Shown here one piece after another: positions 14,526 through 21,472 of a stretch of 21,472 nucleotides of DNA. Where the stretch lies: positions 1 to 21,472 of the forward strand of contig SLDE01000230.1 in NCBI GenBank assembly GCA_007125455.1, read 5' to 3'. Positions within the stretch are counted from its first letter, which is position 1, and every line of letters starts with the position of its first letter. The position numbers and the translations under genes were made by a program. This DNA comes from Ectothiorhodospiraceae bacterium. GTDB taxonomy: Bacteria; Pseudomonadota; Gammaproteobacteria; Thiohalomonadales; Thiohalomonadaceae. The notes beneath the pieces were generated by a model, which searched no databases, was not told where the DNA came from, and saw only the letters and a program-made list of their open reading frames with translations.

Positions 14526-15077
14526 ATGCGCAGACCGCGACAACCCGACAACGAGGAGCTTGAGCTCTTTCGCCAGGCCATGAGCGATGTTCGCCCGCTG
14601 AAAAAGCAGGATGTGGTGTTTCGCCCCAAACGCCCGCTGCCGCGCCGTTCCCGTGACGAGGTAGCGAGCGAGCCCTTACCGGACAATCTCTTTTCCGATC
14701 ACCACGGCGATGATCCGCCCACGCCGCCCGACGATGGCTTCTTCACACGCGGCGGCCTGCAACACAAGCTGTTGCGGCGTTTTCGTCGCGGCCAGATGCC
14801 GATCGAGGGCGAACTGGACCTGCATGGTCAACGCAGCCTGGAGGCTCGCCAGTCGCTGACCCACTTTCTCCACCAGGCGCAGCACATGCGTTGTCGTGTG
14901 GTGCGCATCATCCATGGCAAGGGCAACCGCTCGGAAAACGCCACGCCCGTGCTGCGTGCCCGGGTATGGCAATGGCTGCGTCAGCACCCCGAGGTGCTGG
15001 CGATGGTGCAGGCGCAGCCCAGAGATGGCGGCAGCGGGGCGCTCTACGTACTGTTAAAGCTTTGTTATACAAAATAA
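14526..15077 (+). CDS. Smr-domain endonuclease-family protein (SmrA-like)
   Basis: This is a 183-residue cytoplasmic protein with a basic, disordered N-terminal part (RPKRPLPRRSRDE) and a C-terminal Smr domain (about 95-180). The Smr marks are LDLHGQRSLEAR, VVRIIHGKG and GGSGALYVLL. The N-terminal ELELFRQAMSDVRPLKK and the FFTRGGLQHKLLRRFRRG linker match E. coli SmrA (YdaL) better than SmrB, although the DLHG motif, poorly kept in YdaL, is present here. Smr domains nick nucleic acids; E. coli SmrB cleaves mRNA between collided ribosomes. Which role applies here cannot be decided. It is divergent from surE and has its own upstream spacer. A 107-base gap without a T-run terminator separates it from the MCP gene that follows. 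Confidence 0.9.
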   Translation: MRRPRQPDNEELELFRQAMSDVRPLKKQDVVFRPKRPLPRRSRDEVASEPLPDNLFSDHHGDDPPTPPDDGFFTRGGLQHKLLRRFRRGQMPIEGELDLHGQRSLEARQSLTHFLHQAQHMRCRVVRIIHGKGNRSENATPVLRARVWQWLRQHPEVLAMVQAQPRDGGSGALYVLLKLCYTK

Positions 15078-15122
15078 TTTATTCCCCCTTCCTACATCCT
15101 GCGTAGGACAAATTCCACTTTC

Positions 15123-15157
15123 CTTGTCACCTCATTGCCTCTACTCTCTGTGACAAG
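15123..15157. repeat. 8-bp inverted repeat upstream of the first MCP gene
   Basis: CTTGTCAC (15123-15130) and GTGACAAG (15150-15157) are perfect inverted copies 19 bases apart, ending 27 bases before the MCP start codon. They could form a leader stem or be two half-sites of an operator. No convincing FliA or sigma-70 promoter was found in the 15078-15184 spacer. Confidence 0.4.
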
Positions 15158-15184
15158 AAGCAAAGTTTACGAAGGGGAAAGTGG

Positions 15185-17503
15185 ATGAAAATCAGGACCA
15201 AAATGCTCGTTGGCGCATCGCTGCTGGCGCTGATCCCGGTACTGATCACCAGTGTGGTGCTCAGCGGGATCTCGGTGAACAACAGTGGCGAAGCGATGGA
15301 GGCACAGGTTCAGTCACAGCTGGTCTCCCTGCGTGAAACCAAGCGCGCCCAGATCGAAGGTTACTTCGAAACCATCAACCACCAGGTGCTGAACATGGCC
15401 ACCGCCCCGGCCACCCGCGAGATGCTGGCCGAACTGCCCAGCGCAATGCAGGAGCTGACCCACTCCCACCAGGGCTCGCTGTCGCAGATGCGCGAGCAAC
15501 TAAGCAACTACTACCGCCGGGATTTTGCCAACGAATTTCGCAACCAGAATCCGGGGGAACAGGCCAACACCGACCCGCAAATCCGAGGCCTGAGTGAGCG
15601 CGCCGTGGTGCTGCAATACCTCTACATGAGCAACAACCCCCAGCCGCTGGGAGAAAAGCAGCGCCTGACCAGCACCGGGGACGGCAGCACCTACGACCAA
15701 CTGCACAGCGAGCTACACCCCTACTTCACCGACTTTGTCGAACGCTTTGGCTACTATGATCTCTTCCTGGTCGACCAGCAGGGCGATGTGATCTACAGCG
15801 TTTACAAGGAGGTGGACTACGCCACCAACCTGCGTAACGGGCCCTATGCCGATAGCGGTCTGGCGCAGGTATTCAGCCGCGCCACCAGCGCCCCGCAAGG
15901 CACGACCGTGATCGAGGACTTCGCCCCCTACCTGCCCTCCTATAATGGCCCGGCCTCCTTTGCTGGGGCGCCGGTATTTGCCGATGGTGAACGCATCGGC
16001 GCGCTGATCGTGCAGATGCCTATCGACGAGATCAACGAGATCATGACCAACGAGGAACGCTGGCAAGAGGCCGGCCTGGGTGAATCCGGCGAGACCTACC
16101 TGGTCGGTCAGGATCGCCTGGCGCGCAGCATCAGCCGCTTTTTAATCGAAGATCCTAGCGGCTATCTTGGGATGTTGCGTGGGCTCAACACCCCAACGGA
16201 CACCGTCAACGCCATTGAGGCACGCGCCAGCAATATCGGCCTGCAGCGCATCGATACCCAGGGCACCCGCGCCGCGCTGGGTGGGCAGAGCGGCTTTGCC
16301 ATCTTCCCGGATTACCGGGGTGTGGAAGTGCTTTCGGCCTATACCCCGCTGTCCATCAACGGCCTGGAATGGGCCCTGATGAGTGAGCTGGACCGCGACG
16401 AGGCCTTTGCCCAAGTGGTGGCGATGCAAAGCAACATCATCAGCTGGGCCGCGATCGTCGGCCTGGCCACCTTTGCCGCCGCGCTGTTTGCCGGATTGTG
16501 GTTTGCTGGCAGCATCACCCGCCCGATCCAGCGCCTCGCCGAGACCATCGGCCTGATCGATCGGGATGCGGATCTCTCGCGCCGCATCGACATCGACAGC
16601 AAGGATGAGTTGGGTGACATGGCACGCTCCTTCAACAAGATGCTGGAAAAGCTCCATCACAGTATGCGCGAGGTGAGCAGTTCCACCTCACAACTGGCCG
16701 CTGCGGCAGAAGAGCTCTCGGCGATCACCATCGAGAGCAACCAGGCGATCGAGACCCAGCGCACAGAGACCGAACAGGTTGCCACCGCAATGAACGAGAT
16801 GACCGCTACGGTGCAAGAGGTGGCCAATAGCGCCAGCCAGGCCGCCAATGCCGCCCAAGGGGCCGATGGCGCGGCGAAAAAAGGGCGCGATGTGGTACAG
16901 CAGACCGTCGACTCCATCGATCAACTGGCTACCGATGTACGCGATACCGCCGGAGTGATCCGCAAGCTCGAAAAAGAGGCGGACAGCATCGGCAGCGTAC
17001 TGGATGTGATCGAAGGCATCGCCGAGCAAACCAACCTGCTGGCCCTTAACGCCGCGATCGAGGCGGCCCGCGCTGGAGAGCAAGGGCGCGGCTTTGCCGT
17101 AGTCGCCGACGAGGTACGCTCGCTGGCCAGCCGCACCCAGGACTCCACCACCGAGATCCAGGAGATGATCGAAAAGCTCCAGAACGAGGCCCGCGCCGCC
17201 GTCAGCGCGATGCGCCAGGGCGAGGAGCGTGCCGAATCCGGGGTGGAGAAGGCCGCCATGGCCGGCGAGGCACTGGCCGAGATCACCCGTGCGGTGGCCT
17301 CGATCAACGACATGAACACCCATATCGCCAGCGCGGCCGAGGAACAAAGCGCCGTCTCCGACGAGATCAACCGCAATATCAGCACCATCAGTAGTGTGGC
17401 CGAACAAAACACCGAGAGTGCCGAACAGACCTCCCGCGCCAGTGAGGAACTCGCCCACTTGGCCACTGAACTACAAACCCTTGTATCTCAGTTCAAGATT
17501 TAG
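15185..17503 (+). CDS. Methyl-accepting chemotaxis protein with Cache sensor
   Basis: This is a 772-residue chemoreceptor. TM helix 1 lies at about 7-29. A large periplasmic sensor follows (30-416), in which YYDLFLVDQQGDVIYSVYKE and GAPVFADGERIGALIVQMP look like a double-Cache domain. TM helix 2 lies at about 417-442, then HAMP (to ~495, SITRPIQRLAETI and DELGDMARSFNKML). The cytoplasmic coiled-coil signalling domain has the conserved tip EQTNLLALNAAIEAARAGEQ near residues 614-633. It should bind a ligand outside the membrane and control CheA through CheW. The C-terminus (LQTLVSQFKI) has no CheR/CheB tether pentapeptide. AAGGGG seven bases before the ATG is a strong ribosome site. It is the first of three receptor genes on this strand. 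The ligand cannot be predicted. No cheA, cheW or cheY lies in the window. Confidence 0.95.
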   Translation: MKIRTKMLVGASLLALIPVLITSVVLSGISVNNSGEAMEAQVQSQLVSLRETKRAQIEGYFETINHQVLNMATAPATREMLAELPSAMQELTHSHQGSLSQMREQLSNYYRRDFANEFRNQNPGEQANTDPQIRGLSERAVVLQYLYMSNNPQPLGEKQRLTSTGDGSTYDQLHSELHPYFTDFVERFGYYDLFLVDQQGDVIYSVYKEVDYATNLRNGPYADSGLAQVFSRATSAPQGTTVIEDFAPYLPSYNGPASFAGAPVFADGERIGALIVQMPIDEINEIMTNEERWQEAGLGESGETYLVGQDRLARSISRFLIEDPSGYLGMLRGLNTPTDTVNAIEARASNIGLQRIDTQGTRAALGGQSGFAIFPDYRGVEVLSAYTPLSINGLEWALMSELDRDEAFAQVVAMQSNIISWAAIVGLATFAAALFAGLWFAGSITRPIQRLAETIGLIDRDADLSRRIDIDSKDELGDMARSFNKMLEKLHHSMREVSSSTSQLAAAAEELSAITIESNQAIETQRTETEQVATAMNEMTATVQEVANSASQAANAAQGADGAAKKGRDVVQQTVDSIDQLATDVRDTAGVIRKLEKEADSIGSVLDVIEGIAEQTNLLALNAAIEAARAGEQGRGFAVVADEVRSLASRTQDSTTEIQEMIEKLQNEARAAVSAMRQGEERAESGVEKAAMAGEALAEITRAVASINDMNTHIASAAEEQSAVSDEINRNISTISSVAEQNTESAEQTSRASEELAHLATELQTLVSQFKI

Positions 17504-17519
17504 GCTAGACTGCCGATAA
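17493..17519 (+). promoter_or_regulatory. FliA (sigma-28) promoter of the second MCP gene
   Basis: TCAAGATT (17493-17500), 11 bases, then GCCGATAA (17512-17519). The sigma-28 consensus is TAAAGTTT, 11 bases, GCCGATAA: here six of eight in the -35, exact spacing and a perfect -10. It overlaps the stop codon of the first MCP gene (17501-17503). A start near 17526 would give the second MCP gene a leader of about 50 bases and place it, and perhaps the aer-like gene after it, in the late flagellar regulon. Confidence 0.85.
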
Positions 17520-17521
17520 TC

Positions 17522-17547
17522 CCGTCATCGCCCAACAGCGATGACGG
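17522..17547 (+). repeat. 10-bp stem-loop just after the FliA promoter
   Basis: CCGTCATCGC and GCGATGACGG are perfect inverted copies with loop CCAACA. No T-run follows, so it is a poor intrinsic terminator. Because it begins within a few bases of the predicted FliA start, it would form a stem at the 5' end of the second MCP mRNA, possibly stabilizing it. It could also act as the 3' end of the first MCP transcript. Confidence 0.7.
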
Positions 17548-17577
17548 ACCCTACACTAGCCAGGATACCTGACGATC

Positions 17578-18834
17578 ATGCAACTGCTGCGCACCAGTAT
17601 TCGCAACAAGCTCCTGTTAATCACCGGGATAGGCACCACGCTGGTGCTGCTGGCGGCACTGTATGGGCTCTGGTCCAGTCACAGTGCCTTGCTGCAGATT
17701 GAGCTACAACTTCAGCAGGGCAATACTACAGCGATACAGAACACCATCAGCCAGGGCCAACAGGGTATTGGCACCTCGCTGGTATTGATGGGGATCGCCA
17801 TCGCGATCGCCTTTGTGCTCTTTCTCGGTTTCGTGCAGATGCGCATCGTGCAACCGGCCCATCAGCTTTCCGCCTCGCTACGGCAGATGGCCGAGCGCAA
17901 CTTCGCCCAGCCGCTGCCCAATCTGGGGGAAGATGAGCTGGGGCATATCGCACGCAACGCCGAAACCATTCGCGGTGCGATGAGCGCCATTATCGACGAA
18001 TTGGATCAGTCCAGCGGAGCGCTAGAGGTCTCTGCTAGCCAACTGCAAGAGGTGATCGCCATCACCCGCAAGGGGGTGGAGCAGCAACTTAGCGAGACCG
18101 AACAAGTGGCCAGCGCCATCAACGAGATGAACAGCACCATGCAGGAGGTGGTGGAGCAGGCGCGGCTCGCCTCCGAGTCCGCCGAGGAGGCCGATCACGA
18201 CGCCCGCAATGGCCGTCGCGTGGTATCACGGACCATCGACGATATCGACTCGCTCTCACGCGAGATGGAGCAAGCTAGCACCACCGTTGCAGGGCTACAA
18301 CAGCGTAGCGAGGAGATCGGCTCGGTACTCGACGTGATCAAGGGGATCTCGCAACAAACCAACCTGCTGGCACTGAATGCGGCGATCGAGGCGGCCCGTG
18401 CCGGGGAGCAGGGGCGCGGCTTTGCGGTGGTCGCCGATGAGGTACGCGCCCTGGCCACCCGGACCCAAAAGGCCACCGAGGAAGTAGAGGAAATGATCGA
18501 CCAGCTCCAGCAGGGCGCGAGGCAGGTGTTTGAGGTGATGGAACAAAGCAGAGAACACGCCCAAAAGAGCGCCCAGCAATCAGCCGAGGCCGGCAGTTCG
18601 CTGGAGTCGATCACCGCAGCGGTCAACAACATCAACCAAATGAATGCCCACATTGCCAGCGCCTCCAGCCAGCAACTGGGGATGGCCGATGAGATCAACC
18701 ATAACATCATCAAAATCAGCGAGATCGCCGAGTACTCCGCCGAAGGCAGTAAACGCATTGATGAGGCCAACGGCCAACTAACCCACATCTCCTCACGGCT
18801 CTCATCGCTAGTTGCCAGCTTCCGGCGTAACTGA
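17578..18834 (+). CDS. Small methyl-accepting chemotaxis protein
   Basis: This 418-residue receptor has two TM helices (about 12-32 and 61-83) separated by only about 30 periplasmic residues, too few for a Cache or four-helix sensor. A HAMP domain follows (VQPAHQLSASLRQMAERNF, EDELGHIARNAETI), then the signalling coiled coil with tip QQTNLLALNAAIEAARAGEQ at about residues 259-278. Receptors of this build may sense membrane or energy state, or act with other receptors in mixed arrays; the signal is not evident here. The start has an AGGA about 12 bases upstream. A near-consensus FliA promoter precedes it, tying it to flagellar expression. It has no C-terminal tether pentapeptide (ends SSLVASFRRN). 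The Aer-type gene follows after 61 bases and may share its transcript; a small GGGGA-AATA-TCCCC hairpin (18854-18867) lies between them. Confidence 0.93.
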   Translation: MQLLRTSIRNKLLLITGIGTTLVLLAALYGLWSSHSALLQIELQLQQGNTTAIQNTISQGQQGIGTSLVLMGIAIAIAFVLFLGFVQMRIVQPAHQLSASLRQMAERNFAQPLPNLGEDELGHIARNAETIRGAMSAIIDELDQSSGALEVSASQLQEVIAITRKGVEQQLSETEQVASAINEMNSTMQEVVEQARLASESAEEADHDARNGRRVVSRTIDDIDSLSREMEQASTTVAGLQQRSEEIGSVLDVIKGISQQTNLLALNAAIEAARAGEQGRGFAVVADEVRALATRTQKATEEVEEMIDQLQQGARQVFEVMEQSREHAQKSAQQSAEAGSSLESITAAVNNINQMNAHIASASSQQLGMADEINHNIIKISEIAEYSAEGSKRIDEANGQLTHISSRLSSLVASFRRN

Positions 18835-18895
18835 GACAATCCCTAGTAATCAAGGGGAAATATCCCCGCAACAGAAGCAATAGGACGCCGAGTTT

Positions 18896-20458
18896 ATGAA
18901 GAAGAATCTTCCTGTTACCGGTAAAGAACAAAACTACTCCGCCGAAGCGAATATCCTCTCCACCACCAACCCCAAGGGGATCATCACCTATACCAACGAC
19001 GACTTTAATGCCATCTCCGGTTTCACTACCGAGGAGCTGCTGGGTAACAACCACAATATGGTGCGCCACCCGGACATGCCCCCGGCGGCCTTTGCCGATC
19101 TGTGGGAGACGGTCAAGGGCGGTGAGCCATGGATGGGGATGGTCAAAAACCGTTGCAAAAACGGCGATCACTACTGGGTCGATGCCTTTGTCACCCCGAT
19201 CATGGAAAACGGCAAGATCGTCGAATACCAAAGCGTACGCACCAAGCCGGACCGCGAACATGTTGATCGTGCCGAGGAAGTCTACGCCCAGATCAACCAG
19301 GGCAAGATGCCGCTGGCGATGCGTCTGCCCTCGCTCAGCCTGCGCAGCAAACTCGGGCTAGCCTTTGCGATCGGCCTGCTGCCGTTGCTGATCGCCGCCC
19401 TCATGCAGCTGAGCCCCGCGATGATGTGGGGCGCCGCGGCGGTTTCCCTAGTGCTCGCCTACGCCCTGATGACCCTCGCCACCGCCCCACTCAGCGGAGC
19501 GCTACAAAAAGCCCGCGAGGTGATCAACAATCCGCTGATGCAGTATATCTACAGCGGACGCACCGACGAGGCTGGCCAATTTTTGCTGGCAATGAAGATG
19601 CTCAAGTCCGAAATGCGCGGGGTACTGGGACGGGTCAGTGATTCCTCCCTTACCCTGAGTCAAAACGCCGATGGTCTGGCCAAGGTGGTCGAGCAGACCA
19701 ACCACAACATCCAACAGCAGCAGAGCGAGACCGACCAGGTCGCCACGGCGGTCAACGAAATGTCGGCCAGTATCCAAGAGGTGGCCAATAACGCCAACCA
19801 GGCCGCCCAGGCCGCCAACTCGGCCCGTGACGAGAGCAGTACCGGGATCCAGGTGGTAAGGCAGACCAGTGCCTCCATCACCTCCCTCGCCCAGGAGATC
19901 AAAGAGGCCGCCACGGTGATCGACCAGCTACGCCAGGACAGCGAAGAGATCACCGCCGTGCTGGAGGTGATCACCGGGATCGCCGAACAGACCAACCTGC
20001 TGGCGCTAAACGCCGCCATCGAAGCGGCCCGTGCGGGCGAGCAAGGGCGCGGCTTTGCCGTGGTGGCCGACGAAGTGCGCACCCTCGCCTCGCGCACCCA
20101 AAACTCCACCCAGGACATCCGCAACATGATCGACAAGCTGCAAAGTGCCGCACGCAAATCGGTCGGTGTCATGAGATCCAGCCAGGACAAGGCCGGCGAA
20201 AGCGTAGAGCAAGCCAATCAGGCCAGCCAGTCACTGCAGGGGATCGTCGAGGCGGTGAATATCATCTCCGACATGAGCGCCCAAATCGCCACCGCCGTGG
20301 AAGAGCAAAGCTCGGTGGCCGAAGAGGTCAGTCAGAGTATCACCCGCATCCGTTCCTCCGCCGAGCATACCGCCGAGAGCTCCAACGAGCTGGAGCGCTC
20401 CGCACGGGATATGTCCGGCATGGCCAAGGACATGCGCCATCTGATCGATTACTTCTAA
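18896..20458 (+). CDS. aer: Aer-type PAS redox/aerotaxis receptor
   Basis: The 520-residue protein begins with a cytoplasmic PAS domain (about 15-120) very close to E. coli Aer: NHNMVRHPDMPPAAFADLW, GEPWMGMVKNRCKNGDHYWV, and a following SVRTKPDREHV. In Aer this domain binds FAD and reads the redox state of the electron-transport chain. A hydrophobic hairpin (about 158-200, LGLAFAIGLLPLLIAALM then AAAVSLVLAYALMTLA) anchors it in the membrane without a periplasmic domain. The C-terminal signalling coiled coil has tip EQTNLLALNAAIEAARAGEQ. It should steer cells toward good redox or oxygen conditions. AGGA ten bases before the ATG is the ribosome site. Relatives without FAD exist, and several Aer-like paralogues per genome are common, so aer is used as a family name. 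The C-terminus (RHLIDYF) lacks a tether pentapeptide. Confidence 0.94.
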   Translation: MKKNLPVTGKEQNYSAEANILSTTNPKGIITYTNDDFNAISGFTTEELLGNNHNMVRHPDMPPAAFADLWETVKGGEPWMGMVKNRCKNGDHYWVDAFVTPIMENGKIVEYQSVRTKPDREHVDRAEEVYAQINQGKMPLAMRLPSLSLRSKLGLAFAIGLLPLLIAALMQLSPAMMWGAAAVSLVLAYALMTLATAPLSGALQKAREVINNPLMQYIYSGRTDEAGQFLLAMKMLKSEMRGVLGRVSDSSLTLSQNADGLAKVVEQTNHNIQQQQSETDQVATAVNEMSASIQEVANNANQAAQAANSARDESSTGIQVVRQTSASITSLAQEIKEAATVIDQLRQDSEEITAVLEVITGIAEQTNLLALNAAIEAARAGEQGRGFAVVADEVRTLASRTQNSTQDIRNMIDKLQSAARKSVGVMRSSQDKAGESVEQANQASQSLQGIVEAVNIISDMSAQIATAVEEQSSVAEEVSQSITRIRSSAEHTAESSNELERSARDMSGMAKDMRHLIDYF

Positions 20459-20476
20459 CCTAGCAGGAATCTCGAA

Positions 20477-21472
20477 GTGATCCGGCAATTTACCCTTGAA
20501 AACTTCGGCCCCATAGCCAAGATACAGACAGGCCCACTAGGCAATCTGAATCTGCTTATCGGCATGAATAGCTCAGGTAAAACCTGGCTGCTTAAACTGC
20601 TCTATGCTGTAAAGCGTTCTCAGGAAGAGTATGGGCGTGGCAACGACAATCGCGAGTTCTACGAAGTACTTAGCGACAAACTGTACTGGACCTTCCAGGT
20701 CGAGCCGCTGGGCGATTTGGTTCGCAAGGGCGAGGGAAATCGCCTCTCGCTCGACCTTGAAATGGATAACAACAGCAAGATCAAATTTGATTTTGGTCGG
20801 GATACCAAAAAACAGGTAAAGCCGACTTGTAATTCCCTACCGAAACGTGATGACAACTCAATTTTCCTGCCTCCCAAAGAAGTGCTGTCGTTATCGAATG
20901 TCATCCTTAAAAGCACCGTACAGGAACGAACCTTTGGCTTTGACGCCACCTACGCTGATCTTGTGCTTGCACTGCAAAACTCGCCACAAAGAGGCAGAAA
21001 TTACGAAAGCTTCTCACGCTCGCGCAAAATGTTGGAGGAGATGTTTCAAGGCAAGGTGGTATTCGAGGAAGGACAGTGGTTGTACAAGCAAGGGAATACC
21101 CGCTTTTCCATCCACGGCACCGCTGAAGGTATCAAAAAAATCGCCATCCTCGATACCCTGCTGGGTAATCGATACCTGACACCGGGCTCAGTCATTTTCA
21201 TCGATGAGCCGGAATCGGCGCTTCATCCCACTGCTATCGTTAAGCTGCTGGATATCCTTGGGCTTTTAGCCAATCAAGGCATCCAAATCTTTATGGCCAC
21301 CCACTCCTACTATGTCGTCAAAAAAATGGGATTAATGGCCAAGCAAATGAACGCTTCTATTCCATGCCTTATGCCTGATGAGATGGGGTACTGGACGCAC
21401 AGTTGCCTGCTACACGATGGGATGCCTGATAACGACATCATCAACGAGTCCATCCGGCTGTTCGAAGAAGAA
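20477..21472 (+). CDS. OLD/AAA15-type ATPase, 3' end missing
   Basis: An open frame of 332 codons runs from GTG 20477 off the right edge. AGGA at 20465-20468, eight bases before the GTG, is a good ribosome site and decides the start. The N-terminus (IRQFTLENFGPIAKI) and Walker A GMNSSGKT (29-36) are typical of OLD-like and RecF-like ATPases. Later come a signature-like GTAEGIKKIAILDTLL, Walker B VIFIDEPESALHP (239-251) and H-loop ATHS (274-277). This is an ABC-type ATPase head with no visible zinc hook. Such genes are common in defence modules (OLD, AbiL, RloA, PARIS AriA), usually paired with a nuclease or Toprim protein just downstream, which is outside the window. The sequence is visibly richer in A and T than its neighbours, which suggests acquisition. 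It begins only 18 bases after aer. The exact family and any C-terminal domain cannot be told. Confidence 0.85.
   Translation, partial: MIRQFTLENFGPIAKIQTGPLGNLNLLIGMNSSGKTWLLKLLYAVKRSQEEYGRGNDNREFYEVLSDKLYWTFQVEPLGDLVRKGEGNRLSLDLEMDNNSKIKFDFGRDTKKQVKPTCNSLPKRDDNSIFLPPKEVLSLSNVILKSTVQERTFGFDATYADLVLALQNSPQRGRNYESFSRSRKMLEEMFQGKVVFEEGQWLYKQGNTRFSIHGTAEGIKKIAILDTLLGNRYLTPGSVIFIDEPESALHPTAIVKLLDILGLLANQGIQIFMATHSYYVVKKMGLMAKQMNASIPCLMPDEMGYWTHSCLLHDGMPDNDIINESIRLFEEE

Noticed and set aside
13594..14583. 329-residue plus-strand open frame opposite surE and pcm
   Set aside because: It is antisense to two well-recognised genes in GC-rich DNA, where long mirror frames are common. Its translation shows no family features.
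15054..15110. FliA promoter before the first MCP gene (TAAAGCTT is present)
   Set aside because: The -35-like box is not followed by a GCCGATAA-type -10 at 11 bases; the sequence there reads ATAATTTA.

Overview
The window looks like chromosome from a GC-rich gammaproteobacterium. The gene order surE-pcm-yqaA-nlpD-rpoS, an RpoS close to the enterobacterial protein, a CsrB/Rsm-type RNA with a GacA-like upstream box, and a FliA promoter with its chemoreceptors all point that way. The hydrogenase maturation gene hypE suggests an organism that makes [NiFe] hydrogenase. I cannot name a genus from sequence alone.

Layout. (1) 1-1943, plus strand: the 3' part of a PAS-GGDEF diguanylate cyclase whose stop overlaps the GTG start of hypE. 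(2) 1950-5108, minus strand: a large membrane-bound dCache/4xPAS/GGDEF cyclase, convergent with hypE. (3) 5109-5674: no protein gene. The minus strand holds ten GGA motifs in about 160 nt, several in small hairpin loops, ended by a strong intrinsic terminator. A TGTAGG-N6-CCTATA dyad lies about 165 bp upstream. I read this as a CsrB/RsmZ-type regulatory RNA under GacA control. (4) 5675-9960, plus strand: a RecB/AddA-like helicase-nuclease translationally coupled to a CnoX-like thioredoxin-TPR protein. (5) 9961-10344: a convergent spacer with several perfect palindromes and no gene. (6) 10345-14436, minus strand: rpoS, nlpD, yqaA, pcm and surE (surE transcribed first). The cluster is split between pcm and yqaA by a 277-bp MITE-like element with 33-bp terminal inverted repeats. 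(7) 14526-15077, plus strand: an Smr-domain protein, divergent from surE. (8) 15185-20458, plus strand: three chemoreceptors (a Cache-domain MCP, a small MCP behind a near-consensus FliA promoter, and an Aer-type PAS redox receptor). (9) 20477-end, plus strand: the 5' part of an AT-richer OLD/AAA15-type ATPase of the kind often found in phage-defence modules.

Together the window is rich in lifestyle control: two c-di-GMP synthases, a Csr-titrating RNA, the stationary-phase sigma factor with its stress operon, and energy/redox taxis receptors. The most useful unlisted items are the Csr-type RNA with its GacA box, the structured MITE inside the surE-rpoS cluster, the FliA promoter overlapping the end of the first MCP gene, and the truncated ATPase at the right edge.
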